A stretch of DNA of 64,000 bases from Ypsolopha sequella (lineage: Eukaryota; Arthropoda; Insecta; Lepidoptera; Ypsolophidae). The stretch covers positions 186,001 through 250,000 of the forward strand of contig CAKOHE010000013.1 of the NCBI GenBank assembly GCA_934047225.1, written 5' to 3'. Positions 1 through 12,472 of this stretch are shown in pieces. The stretch's first letter is position 1; every line of letters starts with the position of its first letter. Below the pieces are notes generated by a model that worked only from the letters and a program-made list of their open reading frames with translations, had not been told where the DNA came from and did no database searches. The position numbers were made by a program, and so were the translations under genes.

Positions 1-78
1 TACGGCTTATTAAACCTAAATCTCGAAATGGTTTTCGAATTAACACACCTTAACATATTTTAATCTATGCGAATTGGT
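1..78 (+). repeat. Fragment of the large TTAA-flanked element family
   Basis: The first bases of the window match 6073-6147 (GGCTTATTAAACC, then TTTTCGAATTAACACAC) with a few substitutions. It is a truncated third copy of the family described at 4387-7857, running off the left edge. Confidence 0.6.
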
Positions 79-136
79 TTGTGATTTTTGTGATAAGCAA
101 TAATTTTTTGTTTCTTGTGTTTTTATACTTTTTAGT

Positions 137-403
137 AAAACAACCCAAAAAGATAAGCAAAAACAAAACTCGGGATTCCCATTAGATTGGTATAATCTCT
201 CGGATCGTATTATAACCACAATCAAGTCAAGTCATTTTTCAACCACTCAATCCCTCTCCGAGTCCGAGCTCTCCGATTACCCACTGACGACTACTCATTT
301 TAAAAAAAGGAGTGCACGATGGCCAAGTGTGAATCTGAAGTCATGAATAGATTACTAGTGAATTGATACAACTTTAAACATTACTACTTTGTAACTTGTT
401 ACA
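137..403. repeat. Left terminal direct repeat of element A
   Basis: 267 bp, identical to 3243-3509. The outer end reads AAAACAACCC and the inner end CTTGTTACA, followed by GTCGGCCATCC. Identity over the full length implies recent insertion or gene conversion. Confidence 0.75.
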
Positions 404-537
404 GTCGGCCATCCTTCATAAAACGAGTCCCATCGTTTACATATTTGCATTAATGGTTATCTTTAACCTTACATACAGTTAAAATAGGATAAATATATTT
501 ACATTTCCTTAAATAAGTATGAGTACTTTTTATTATG

Positions 538-1602
538 TACTTTTATTATAGCCGTGCAAGCAGAAGCTACTTCCTTCACTATCGACCTGCAACGACTGCG
601 ATGTTACGCAACACATCTCCTGGGCGACAAGTTCATATGCCAATTCATGCCCGCTACGTAACACCCTCCCTGATCTACTTTTATTATAGCCGTGCAAGCT
701 GAAGCTACTTCCTTCACTATCGGCCTGCAACGACTGCGATGTTACGCAACACATCTCCTGGGCGACAAGTTCATATGCCAATTCATGCCCGCTACGTAAC
801 ACCCTCCCTGATCTACTTTTATTATAGCCGTGCAAGCTGAAGCTACTTCCTTCACTATCGGCCTGCAACGACTGCGATGTTACGCAACACATCTCCTGGG
901 CGACAAGTTCATATGCCAATTCATGCCCGCTACGTAACACCCTCCCTGATCTACTTTTATTATAGCCGTGCAAGCAGAAGCTACTTCCTTCACTATCGAC
1001 CTGCAACGACTGCGATGCTACGCAACACATCTCCTGGGCGACAAGTTCATATGCCAATTCATGCCCGCTACGTAACACCCTCCCTGATCTACTTTTATTA
1101 TAGCCGTGCAAGCTGAAGCTACTTCCTTCACTATCGGCCTGCAACGACTGCGATGTTACGCAACACATCTCCTGGGCGACAAGTTCATATGCCAATTCAT
1201 GCCCGCTACGTAACACCCTCCCTGATCTACTTTTATTATAGCCGTGCAAGCTGAAGCTACTTCCTTCACTATCGGCCTGCAACGACTGCGATGTTACGCA
1301 ACACATCTCCTGGGCGACAAGTTCATATGCCAATTCATGCCCGCTACGTAACACCCTCCCTGATCTACTTTTATTATAGCCGTGCAAGCTGAAGCTACTT
1401 CCTTCACTATCGGCCTGCAACGACTGCGATGTTACGCAACACGTCTCCTGGGCGACAAGTTCATATGCCAATTCATGCCCGCTACGTAACACCCTCCCTA
1501 TCTACCTCTATTATAGCCGTGCAAGCTGAAACTACTTCCTTCACTATCGGCCTGCAACGACTGCGATGTTACGCAACACGCCTCCTGGGCGACAAATTCA
1601 TA
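538..1602. repeat. 138-bp tandem repeat, seven copies plus a partial
   Basis: Units begin TACTTTTATTATAGCC at 538, 676, 814, 952, 1090, 1228 and 1366, with a slightly shifted eighth at 1503. Copies differ by a few substitutions (for example GATGTT versus GATGCT). Because 138 is a multiple of three, a 319-codon open frame runs along the minus strand with a 46-residue periodicity. That frame is a by-product of the repeat, not a gene. Confidence 0.9.
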
Positions 1603-2058
1603 TGCCTCGCTTACTCTTTAATGCGGCAAGTTCATATGCCTCACTTACTCACTAATGCGGCATGTTCATATGCCTCACTAACTCACTAATACGGCAAGTT
1701 CATATGCCTCACTTACTCACTAATACGGCAAGTTCATATGATTCGCTTACTCACTAATGCGGCAAGTTCATATGCCTCACTTACTCACTAATACGGCAAG
1801 TTCATATGCCTCACTTACTCACTAATACGGCAAGTTCATATGCCTCGCTTACTCACTAATGCGGCAAGTTCATATGCCTCACTTACTCACTAATACGGCA
1901 AGTTCATATGCCTCACTTACTCACTAATACGGCAAGTTCATATGCCTCACTTACTCACTAATACGGCAAGTTCATATGCCTCACTTACTCACTAATACGG
2001 CAAGTTCATATGCCTCACTTACTCACTAATACGGCAAGTTCATATGCCTCGCCATCGC
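1588..2058. repeat. 34-bp tandem repeat, about 13 copies
   Basis: The unit ACGGCAAGTTCATATGCCTC followed by ACTTACTCACTAAT recurs every 34 bp (for example 1691, 1725). Its GGCGACAAGTTCATATGCC-like core also occurs inside the neighbouring 138-bp unit, so the short array probably grew out of the end of the longer one. A single unit reappears at 2238-2271. Confidence 0.85.
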
Positions 2059-2590
2059 CATCGCCAGCGCCATCGCCATCGTCGTCGCCATTCATCGCCA
2101 TCGCCGTCGCCATCGCCGTCGCCATCGCCGTCGCCATCGCCGTCGCCATCGCCATCGCCAGCGCCATCGCCAGCGCCGTCGCCAGCGCCTTCACCAGCGC
2201 CGTCGCCAGCGCCTTCACCAGGCCATCGCCAGCGCCACTTACTCACTAATACGGCAAGTTCATATGCCTCGCCATCGCCATCGCCAGCGCCATCGCCATC
2301 GTCGTCGCCATTCATCGCCATCGCCGTCGCCATCGCCGTCGCCATCGCCGTCGCCATCGCCATCGCCAGCGCCATCGCCAGCGCCGTCGCCAGCGCCTTC
2401 ACCAGGCCATCGCCAGCGCCATCGCCAGCGCCATCGCCAGCGCCGTCACCATCGCCAGCGCCATCGCCATCACCATCGCCAGCGCCATCGCCATCGCCAG
2501 CGCCAGCGCCGTCGCCATCGCCGGCGCCATCGCCATCACCAGCGCCATCGCCAGCGCCATCGCCAGCGCCATCGCCAGCGCCATCGTCTT
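2047..2590. repeat. GCCATC/GCCAGC/GCCGTC hexamer tract with a 220-bp higher-order duplication
   Basis: Almost pure six-base repeats of GCCATC, GCCAGC and GCCGTC. The block starting at 2032 (34-bp unit plus hexamers, including the landmark CGTCGTCGCCATTCATCGCC) is repeated about 220 bp downstream at 2252. The resulting Ser-Pro-, Ala- and His/Arg-rich frames on both strands are low-complexity by-products. Confidence 0.85.
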
Positions 2591-2596
2591 CGACAG

Positions 2597-3242
2597 CTCT
2601 ATTTCACGAGGCGGAGTCATCACTGAGTCTGTGTCGCTCATTTTCTAGAACTCAAAAACATTTTCGCTTCATGAAACTGTATCACTTTTAACAAACTGTC
2701 AGGTAATGATTCTAGATTAGGTTATTTTAAATCTCTTTGCATCTTGGAAACTAACGAATATTTTGTAAAGTCATGAATTTATATAATATAAAATAACCTT
2801 GAAATTTCGCTTTCAACTCACTATTAGCATTTAACTCTAACGAACACGTGTTTCACCATAATAAATAGCACCTCATAAACAAGGACCGATATTGGGGCCA
2901 AATTGTTAATCCGTTTGCATCATGTCTCATGAAGTTTAAAATGATTGAATTTTTACGTTATATGGCTTTTTCAATTATTAATTAGTTACTGCTACTTATA
3001 TTTTCGTTTAACTTTATTTTTATTCTGACACCCATGCGAGTGAAGTTAAAAAAAGATGGAGAAAATTATCCACGTGCATCGTCGAATTCACAAACAAAAC
3101 AAAATGCCATTATAACAAGAACTGAGGTTTCTTTTTAAAATAATTTTGCAATTACTTACACTCTGAAGGCTTGAGTTTCAATCCAGGGCGTGTAGTTTGA
3201 CACAAAAATTATTTATTTCCGTGCCTATCCCGCTTCTGAACT
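2597..3242. other. Unique interior of element A, no gene seen
   Basis: AT-rich sequence between the hexamer tract and the right terminal repeat. No open frame longer than about 60 codons and no recognised motif. The last bases, CGCTTCTGAACT, abut the repeat and are the reverse complement of the shared TTCAGAAG boundary motif. Confidence 0.5.
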
Positions 3243-3509
3243 AAAACAACCCAAAAAGATAAGCAAAAACAAAACTCGGGATTCCCATTAGATTGGTATA
3301 ATCTCTCGGATCGTATTATAACCACAATCAAGTCAAGTCATTTTTCAACCACTCAATCCCTCTCCGAGTCCGAGCTCTCCGATTACCCACTGACGACTAC
3401 TCATTTTAAAAAAAGGAGTGCACGATGGCCAAGTGTGAATCTGAAGTCATGAATAGATTACTAGTGAATTGATACAACTTTAAACATTACTACTTTGTAA
3501 CTTGTTACA
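3243..3509. repeat. Right terminal direct repeat of element A
   Basis: Identical to 137-403. Its outer flank is AAAGGGACTTG, which does not match the flank of the left copy, so no target duplication is visible. Confidence 0.75.
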
Positions 3510-4382
3510 AAAGGGACTTGTTTGTTTTATTATTATTATTTTTCCGTTTTATTAATTAAAAGACGTAGTGTCGTCAAATTAGAGCATCGGGTGCTCGCGA
3601 ACTGATAGGTAATTAGGTGGTGCTTATTGCAAAACTGATTGTGTGCATAGTTTTCCGTGTATTTAAGAATCGGGCACGAATTTAAGTAAGTAAGTGTATC
3701 TTGAAAACATAACTAGGTGTCTTTATTATGTTTATTCGATCCATGAACGTATGAAGGATCGGACACCGTGTCGCTAACTAATAACTGATTCACAACAATG
3801 GCGGCGGCTCAAAGTGCATGTGTGTGTGCTGGGTTGCCAACTGATACCAATTTCCCCAGAAAATAGGTTAGCACTATAAATAATACTATTGTCGCTTGAT
3901 GGCGCTGTAATACGAATCTAAACCAAGTCGTACAAACGACGCTGGATTTGGAGGGAACCAAGTCGTTTTCACCTCTACTCTCTCTAATTATATTTAACCA
4001 ATCACTCCTCCATACTTGGTTTCTTTTTGGAAGTCTAAAAAAAAACACATTACGTATATATTTTTTTAATAATTAATGTAATTTAGACTACCTAACTTGC
4101 GCGTGTATGCCTGTGTCGAAATTTGTTTAGCTCAAGCCCTTTGGTGTCGTGGGTATTTTTTATCTGAGCGGAAAAATTTTACAAACAGACAGACGTTTCA
4201 TTTCATCATATCTATAGAGATGACCAACTGAAACAACATCTATTGATCGACACACTATTTTAAACAAAAAAAGAATCATCCAAATCGGTTTAGAAATGAC
4301 GAAGTTATGGAGCAACTTACACAAAAAATATGTGTAGAAAAAAAAAGGTGAGTTGACAACTTTCTCTTTTTTGAAGTAGGGT
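3510..4382. other. No gene recognised
   Basis: AT-rich unique-looking DNA. Short open frames here have no similarity that I recognise. Confidence 0.5.
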
Positions 4383-4386
4383 TTAA

Positions 4387-7300
4387 GGCCCCAGACTCGC
4401 TTTGCAACATTTCGCTTTCATCTTACCTGAGGCTTTAGAAGTGGCGCTCCCCCCGCTGCATTAAGATGTTAGAGACCGCACCTGAATGTTGCTCTACTTC
4501 GTTAAATGAGTGTACGATTACTTAAAATTTGACATGTGAAGATTTTTAATTATTCGAGTAACGGTAATTTACAAAGTTTGGTTTGTTTATCGGAACAAAC
4601 AAAATGAATTTGCAAAAGCAAAATAAACAAAAGTAAATCTACCTGGAATAGATGGCTTATTGGTAGCAGTAAGAGTGATTAGTATTTAGACACAATACAT
4701 TTTATAGGTCATGCAATTATTTGCAGATTTTTACCGAAGGGGTGTCAAGAGGTGTTCCGAGTGTGAACTGTGAGATGCAAGTCATAAGTCCACCCATACG
4801 TGTACCTATAAGTACACCCGCGTTTCTCCGAAGATTATTACGTCTCAACGTGATGAGCCCTATCGCTCTAAGGAAACCTGCATGCCCTAAAAAGCGTGTA
4901 GTTGTGCCCGAAAATTTCTTTATTCATCAAGATTTTCATTTAACTAATGCCTGACATAAAAATACCTTTATAAAATTTGGAAATGTAGAAAATTAATAAT
5001 CAAATTGTAACAATGAAAACATTTAAAATTATGTATTCCTAATACTCACACACATATTACAATCAGTTCTTTAAGTAATATAATATCAAAAATAGAAACT
5101 CTTACGGTAATTAAGTGTCTGTCAGTTTGTGTCCATGATTATGACTAAGGTGCAATAAAAAAGGTAAAAAATTATTTTTAGAAATGTGATGTTTTAATGA
5201 TAAGAACCGCAGCTGCATACGTTCTTTTGTTTTGATGCATTATTGTCTAGCACGTTGTTATCTCGACTGTCGGTTTTAGTGACTTCGATAGCTTTTTAAG
5301 ATATTAAATAAAAGTAAGTAAAGTAATAAAAAGGATGTAGCTTCGGCAACAGTCGGCATCGTGCGTATAATGGATTTACTGAAGATTCTAAGAAATGAGT
5401 TTATTAAATTATGACGCGTTTTGTGTTTTAAACTCTCGATAAGTTTCGATTTGATAAATGTTCTTAAAATAATTTTTTAAATACCGTTTTTTGTTATTTC
5501 ACTTATTAATAGTTCTATTCTACGTGTTTTAAATTTGACTACGCTAAACGATAGTTTTCTAGTAGAAAAAAAAATTGTTTAGCAGTGGTCGACTCATAAA
5601 ATCACAACTACTTAAAGCACTCGAAATAAGAAAACTAAAGTATTATCCAAAAAAGTAACCAGGAAAGATTATTGTTGAAGATATGGGAATAAATGATACC
5701 TGAATAAATTTCTTGTTTTTGTCATAATTTTTACGTGACGTGTGCATGAATGAGACCCTCAACGCGTAGAACGTAAATACAGGTATGTTTAAAGCCTAAA
5801 AAACCTATTAAAAGTAGCATTAAAGAAAATAAAAAAATGTGTTTTGAAATCTTTAAATTCCACACTTTAAATTAACGTAAAATGTACTTTAGTCATTGTT
5901 TTCTTACTAACTAATATAAAATCTTTCTTTTCTGATAATTCAGCGATTATACTGACTTATACGGGACTGGAGCCGGGTTACTACGTTATTCCAAAAAGTG
6001 GCAACAGCGGTGCTGGTATAAAATTTGTGTCACGCCATCCCCGTGGGTTTTTTAGACCACAACTTCTAAAATATGGCTTATTAAACCTAAATCTCGTAAT
6101 AGTTTTCGAATTAACACACATTAACATAACTTAATCTAAGCGAATTAGGGCATGCAATTATTTGCAGATTTTTACTATCCGGATAACGGATAATGTATTA
6201 TCCGGATAACCGGATACTTATGGTAAAAATTAAGGGTAGTAATAAAAGCTCCGAAAACTAAATTAAAACCGCCCAAAAAACGGCTACCGCAAACATCTTG
6301 AAAAAAAACCGGCCAAGTGCGAGTCAGACTCTAGTCAGAACCTAGGGTTCCGTAATGTGGATGACAAATTTAGTTTTATCATTTTTTTTCGTGAATTTCT
6401 CAACCGCTTTATTTTTTCTGTAATTCTTACGTAAACGCATATTACCATGATTTTTTTCATATTTTTCGGTCCACCAGTTTTGGAGATAAGAGGGGGGACA
6501 TACATTTTTTTATAGATTTTCAAGGATTTCTCGAAATAGATGCAATTAAATTTAGCCAAACTATATATTATTACAATAAGCTTTTTAATACCTACAATGT
6601 GATACCCATATTGTATTTTTATAAAAAAAAAATTATTTATTTTTACTATTTTTTATATTTTTAAATCACTATAGTTTCCCCGGTTACTGGTCAGTTATGA
6701 TCTATAATGAACCTTTTTTTTCATATTTTTCGGTCTACCAGTTTCGGACATACACATTTTTGTGTTTTTTTTTAAGATTTCACAAAACCAGTGCCAGAAA
6801 ATACAGTAAACGTATATATTTTTACAATCACCTTTTTAGTGTCTTCAGTTTGATACCCATATTGTATTTTTAGGATGTTTTTTATTTTTCTCACTTTTGT
6901 TTTGAAAATATTTAAAAAAATGTCAAATTTTTCATATTTTTTTACGATGTAATATTTAGGCACATTAATGCTATTTTTGTGCCAAATTTCATGTCTTTAT
7001 CTTTACCATGCTAAAGTTATGATGCTGTGAAATACGGACGGACGTAGATTAAACTTTATTTTATCGAAACAGGGATTTCTTAAAATATTCAAAAAATATT
7101 TTATCCATAGTTGTTTACTTATTAAATGATAAGTGCAATATTCAAGTAGAGCAACTTTAATGGTACAGTTCGCCTCTCCATAAGAATCTACGCGAGGGAA
7201 AGGGAGCAACCGTGCGAGCGGGAGGTAAAATGACGTCGAGCTACACAACACACGTCTGAACGCTGCGATGTCCCAGCGAAACTGAGGGAAATTTCGACGC

Positions 7301-7857
7301 GTTTTGTGTTTTAAACTCTCGATAAGTTTCGATTTGATAAATGTTCTTAAAATAATTTTTTAAATACCGTTTTTTGTTATTTCACTTATTAATAGTTCTA
7401 TTCTACGTGTTTTAAATTTGACTACGCTAAACGATAGTTTTCTAGTAGAAAAAAAATATTTTAGCAGTGGTTGAATTCATGAAATTACAACTACTTAAAG
7501 CACTCGAAATAAGAAAACTGAAGTATTATCCAAAAAAGTAACCAGGTAAGATTATTTTTGAAGATATGGAAATAAATGTTACCTGAATAAATTTCTTGTT
7601 TTTGTCATCATTTTTACGGGACGTGTGCATGAATAAGACTCTCAACGTGTAGAACATAAATAAAGGTATGTTTAAAGGCTAAAAAACCTATTAAAAGTAG
7701 CATTAAAGTAAATGAAAAAATATGTTTTGAAATCTTCAAATTCCACACTATAAATTAACGCAAAATGTATTTTATTTATTGCTTTCTTACTAACTAAAAT
7801 AAAATCTTTCTTTTCTGATAATTCTGCAAGAATACTGATTTTTAGGGGACTGGAGCC
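4387..7857. mobile_element. Large non-autonomous TTAA-flanked element, copy 1
   Basis: The element is bounded by TTAA at 4383-4386 and 7858-7861. Its ends are imperfect inverted repeats: GGCCCCAGACTC at the left, and GGCTCCAGTCCC as the reverse complement of the right end. A second copy at 31980-35176 has the same ends and most of the same interior. TTAA duplication is the hallmark of piggyBac-superfamily transposition, but these termini are not the canonical piggyBac CCCTAGAAA. No transposase-length frame exists in either copy. The 77-codon frame at 4721-4954 is broken by a stop in copy 2, so it is not supported as a gene. Interior landmarks include the palindromic CCGGATAACGGATAATG around 6180. 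Confidence 0.75.
5413..5974. repeat. Internal duplicate of the right end of the TTAA element
   Basis: 562 bp, from GACGCGTTTTGTG to GGGACTGGAGCC, repeats 7296-7857 at the same length with scattered mismatches. Copy 2 of the element lacks it, so it arose after the copies separated, by insertion of a truncated relative or by unequal exchange. Confidence 0.7.
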
Positions 7858-7861
7858 TTAA

Positions 7862-8903
7862 ACGAAGATAAAAAAAATTATCAATTCCACTCGAAAATCT
7901 ATCACCGACATTTTGTGGTGAGTGATTTGCATTTGTATTTAATGGCAACACTGGCCAATTGTCACGAGTATGACAATTGAACTAAAGTCTCACGGATTAA
8001 GGCATTTTGAATCATATCACAGAGACAATAAAGTCTTTGACGTAGGACTTCAGTGGTGGCGCGGACTTTAGGTTTTGAGTTCCAAACTGAGCAGATTCAT
8101 TTCATGTAAAAACACGTTAAAGAAATGGAAATACGTTAAAAATCGAATAACTTACCTATGAAAGGTAATTACCTGACATTTTTTCATATATCCGTTATTA
8201 TTTCTGCAAGATTTGACCACGCAGGACGGCATATTCGAATTTTTTTAAGTACGACGTCATCGCGTTTCGCCGGGCAAGGTTCGCTGCAGAATGGCGGGTG
8301 ATTAGCTTATGTTTTTTGTATGTTTGCGTGCGGTTCGTCCGTACAAGCGAGTGGGCTTATCATGGGGTACCTCAATATTCTGTTAGCGGCGCGGAGTCCG
8401 CTACGTCCGTGATTCGATCTTTATTTATTGTACGATAACCGAAGTAGCCTGGTAGACTCTTATTGCGCTGTAATAAGTTTCCATTTTCTTTGAGCGTAAG
8501 ATGCATGGGATCAGTAAGTATAACCCGACCACGAACATATTGCCGATGAAATGTATGGCGCGCTACGCCATCGTCATCGGCAGTATTTTCGCGGTCGGGT
8601 TGTACTAGTAGCGCGTGCATCTGGACTTGTCTGCGTGGGCACTTTTTCTACTGTATTAGATATCTCAGAAACTAAGCATTTTAGAGGATATGTTTCTTTG
8701 AAATAGTTGTTCGGTATCATTGTCTCAGACAAATAGTACAATAAACCCAAATCAATTTTTACCAAAAGACAAATATCCTATCGCAAATGAATGTTAAAAA
8801 GACAATTGACAATGCCTAAAAAAAAATTCGGACTTAAGAGAAAGACCTTATATGTATAGGTGAATTTAGAAGTAAATGCTTTTAATATATAATGTAAGGG
8901 GAT
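7862..8903. other. No gene recognised; one 82-codon open frame
   Basis: Mixed-composition DNA. The minus-strand frame at 8372-8620 (82 codons, ending ...DSAPLTEY) lies in a patch more GC-rich than its surroundings, but I do not recognise it and see no splice or domain evidence. Confidence 0.4.
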
Positions 8904-9147
8904 TGCTGACTTCTTTCTTCCTGAAACAATAAGTAATCTAGAAGTTGGCGTATTTCCTACGATATAGCAACATAAAAACCAATATAAGAGCGCCGACTTC
9001 TAGATAACATAATGTTTCAGGAAGAAAGAAGTCGGCAAAAGTGTTACTTCGGTACCATCGGTCATTAATTAATAGAATTATTATTAACTTTTTAGTGAAT
9101 GACTGCTGTTACTATTGAAGTCGGTTACTATTTTTTTGTTAAAAGTA
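8904..9147. mobile_element. Foldback MITE, shorter copy
   Basis: The left arm around 8908-8951 (GACTTCTTTCTTCCTGAAAC) is the inverted complement of 8989-9036. The right part runs to TTTTTTGTTAAAAGT. It is a left-truncated relative of the complete foldback at 49056-49400, sharing the loop TTTCCTACGATATAGC. Confidence 0.8.
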
Positions 9148-11315
9148 ACAATACAATGTCAGCCCTTAGCCGAAATAAAGCAAAATATTATAAATTATTT
9201 GCTCAAGGATTTCTTATTGGGTACCTTATTTCTTTCTTTTAAGGTGAAATTTTCAAAAGCATTTTAGAGCCGCTATTTTAATTACCAAAGTTCGGCCGCC
9301 TTGAAACAGGACGGTGTAAATCTGATCATGTACTTTCATTCCTTACCTATTGAATATCCTATTAAATATTTCTTTTGCAGCAAAAGTAAGTTTTTTGGGC
9401 GTAAGAAATATTTAGATGATGAATGATTCCCACAAATAACGCACTTTTCATTCATCTTGCGGATCGCCATCTACTCAAACGCCGCCTCGCCGCTGTGTGA
9501 ATTGCGCGCGAGCAAACTCCATCCTTAGGTCTAGAGGTGGTCGTTTAAACGAAAAGCTGTAAACTAAACAGAGTTTTTGACAAAAAACGTTCAAGCACGT
9601 TTAACATTACAAGCCCATTACGTTTCAAGCTTAGTCAAACATTCAGTCACTTAGTCAGCTGACGCTGCAGCTACGCCACCTGTTGTAAAAGTTACGAACA
9701 ATTTGGTAGTTTTGTTTACTATACCAGGAAACGTTTGTGAACGAAAGTGAATGCGACCGAATGCAAAAACACTGACATTTAAAAGTACAAGCTTAAACTT
9801 CACTACCATTCAAATTCAGCCGTCTAATGTAGCTCGTATTAGACGACCAAATATGCACGGCAACATAATTCAGGCCTACGCTTCCAAACGACAGCATTTT
9901 ACATTGGTAGTATGAAAATTCCGTTTAAAAACTCTATTACACGATTCATTTTGCGTGGTAATAGAAATAAGGCTTACGCTTTTAAATGATGGTATTTTTA
10001 CTTCGGTCGTATAAAAGTTTCGATAAAAACGTTTAAAATTCTCGACTAGCTTTTCAGTGTTTATTAGCTTTCGTTGTTGGGTGGATGCGTTCATATGCTT
10101 TATGCGTTTTAGTTGCTTTACGTGATTAATTCGTGTTAATTTTTGTTTCAATTACGTAACGTCGTGTAAACAAACTTTGTTAACTGTAAATAAGTGTAAA
10201 CCTATTTCATGACTGTGTAAATAAAAGTTAAAATATCTCAAAACAGCAGTGGAGTAGCATTTTGAAAAACAGCAGGATAAAAAGCAGTGTAATTTTTGTA
10301 AAAAAAACAATAAGGGACCTAAAAAAACACGTAAGCCTTAAATATATAAGTGTATAGAATACGATGGTGATGATGGGAAGTTCATTGATAATAGAAAGAG
10401 GAAAAAATGCTTTATAATGGTTACTATGTTCAAAAAAGTAAAAAGCGTTTTTAAGCTATAAAGCTGTTTATACAGCCAGCTTTTCATAAAAACCATTAAG
10501 CTAAAAGTCATTTTCAATATAAAGCCGTTTTTTCCATCTCTGCTTAGGTCAGTGGAACGCCCCTCACCCCGCCACTTCACCCCGCGCGGCTCTTTGTACG
10601 ACGACGCCGACACGCTAAAATCAAAGTGAGGCAGCGTCTCGACGATTGGAACGTGGCCTGGCGTCCGCCCCGGCCCCGCGCTTCACCCCGCGCCTTTGTT
10701 TGTATGCCATGATCATAGAAATTACGGAAACGAATTTTTCTAATCTTTTGAATGTTGATCGGGTATGTAATTATGATAAGGTAGCTACCAACTTTTGAAT
10801 TCTAATTTTGTATTTCTCATAATATGAAAAGAAACTTAATTAAATTTCTAAACTTTCTATTTTAGGTCAAGATAAATAATACCATATGATGTAAACATAC
10901 TTAAGTACCTCTAATATTATATTGAAAGAGTATTTCACAATTTTCAGTTTTCCTAATTTCCATGTATGCAATCTTTCTAATAAATGAATAACAACAAAAT
11001 ACGCATACCTATTTTATGTCAGATAAAATCTAAACTTTTAATTCTAAGTTTGTGATGACCCTTTTTAATTAAATAATTGCAAATTCCTAAATAATACCTA
11101 CAGCAACATCCTGAATATTCTAAGTTTTTGCAAAGATAAACAATTTTAATAATATCATAAGTACGAATCGTACTGCTACGCGCCTATTTGCAAGATGTCA
11201 GTCACAAAATTCACAGTTAAAACTCCGAATAATACCGCACCATCGTCATTTGTTGTAGGACATCCGTAAACCGACATAATAAAAGCATTTTAGATTTTTC
11301 TAGATAAACATGTTA
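9148..11315. other. No gene recognised; contains a GC-rich patch
   Basis: Mostly AT-rich. A GC-rich island spans about 10545-10705, with CACCCCGC repeated near 10565, 10580 and 10685. It could be a promoter or untranslated exon, but no TATA box, start codon or splice context convinces me. Confidence 0.4.
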
Positions 11316-11319
11316 TAAT

Positions 11320-11544
11320 TGTTAGCTATTACAGGTTTTTATTACATGTATTTGTTATTTTAAATAATCATAGTCAAGTAGGGATATTCATTGTGAGACA
11401 GCTGGCAACACACAGCTGTCAATTGGCAGTTTTGGCGGTATTATTGTAAGACTCTGGAAGGGGTCATAATGTCCCCAATAAAACTATATCAAAATATCTT
11501 ATCCACCTGTCTTATTTATAATATACCATTAGAGAATATTATCA
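11320..11544 (+). repeat. Left LTR of element B
   Basis: 225 bp, TGTTAG...TTATCA. It contains AATAAA near 11478, a possible polyadenylation signal. Confidence 0.75.
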
Positions 11545-11925
11545 ATTCAGAAGTGCTATAAATATACCTAAAAGCCCAAATAAAACCGCTCAGAAACAAA
11601 AAGAAAGATTGCGTTGTAAAATGGTGGCGTGACGTTTTCAGTTGTGTTTTCAAGATCAAAATGGGCTGCATAAAGTGAAATAATAGTTTTTCATAGCCCT
11701 ATTAGACGATAACAATAACTTTTAAACAAAGTTAAGTGTAATTAAGTACTTAAACCTCATCTACTTTAAATTGTGAAACAACCAGAGCGGTCATTGACCC
11801 CGCTACAGGACTATCAATTTGCATCAGAAAGAAATGGAAAAATGTTCAGAAAATGATGGAAAAACAAACAAATGGAGGCTAAACTCTAGATTACGGAACG
11901 CTGGTATCTAAGAAAAACTGAAAAA

Positions 11926-12472
11926 TGTGATATTATGCTGTGATACCTACTGAAAATTATTCTAAATCAATTTACTGATCGAGTAACAATAGGCTTGTGT
12001 CTTTGAAAGGAGTGTTATACAGAGATTGTATGTAATGGAATGTTTGATCATTATATTTATTTTCTTCGGTGAAATAAATGCATGGACATAATTGAGCCAG
12101 TGACCATAAGTTTATGCAATAATGTTACTTGGAAAACAATTTTGGAGATACACATACAAAAATAAATAAACAAACATGAGTTATTAAGCAAGTCAGTATT
12201 GAAGGAAATCTGTGACTGGAATCTGGAATATATTCACGCTGTGATATTATGCTGTGATACCTACTGAAAATTATTCTGAATCAATTTATTGATCGAGTAA
12301 TACTAGGCTTGTGTCTTTGAAAGGAGTGTTATACAGAGATTGTATGTCATGGAATGTTTGATCATTATATTTATTTTCTTCGGTGAAATAAATGCATGAA
12401 CATAATTGAGCCAGTGACCATAAGTTTATGCGATAATGTTACTTGGAAAACAATTTTGGAGATACACAACAA
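11926..12472. repeat. Tandem duplication, 314-bp period
   Basis: 11926-12158 (TGTGATATTATGCTGTGATA to GGAGATACACA) is repeated at 12240-12472 with few differences. About 80 bp of unrelated sequence separates the copies. Confidence 0.85.

Larger units (their letters stand above)
137..3509. mobile_element. Non-autonomous LTR-like element A, filled with tandem repeats
   Basis: Two identical 267-bp direct repeats (137-403 and 3243-3509, constant offset 3106, no mismatch seen) bracket 2.8 kb without coding capacity. Read on the minus strand the repeats start TGTAAC and are preceded by AGGATGGCCGAC, while the inner repeat is followed by TTCAGAAG. The LTR element at 11320-18113 has the same two boundary motifs in the same arrangement, so both appear to be relatives using the same boundary signals. 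No gag, protease, integrase or RT is visible, so it would depend on another element. I see no clear target-site duplication, and which strand is the sense strand is unresolved. A segmental duplication is the alternative. Confidence 0.55.

Noticed and set aside
533..1492. 319-codon minus-strand open frame
   Set aside because: It is an artefact of a 138-bp tandem repeat whose period is a multiple of three; it has no protein similarity.
2010..2691. Ser-Pro/Ala-rich and His/Arg-rich frames on both strands
   Set aside because: They arise from the six-base GCCATC-type tract, which is open in most frames.
4721..4954. 77-codon plus-strand gene in the TTAA element
   Set aside because: The second copy of the element has a stop in the same frame, and no family is recognised.
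10338..10613. 91-codon minus-strand frame
   Set aside because: No recognised motif, AT-rich composition, and no splice or promoter context.
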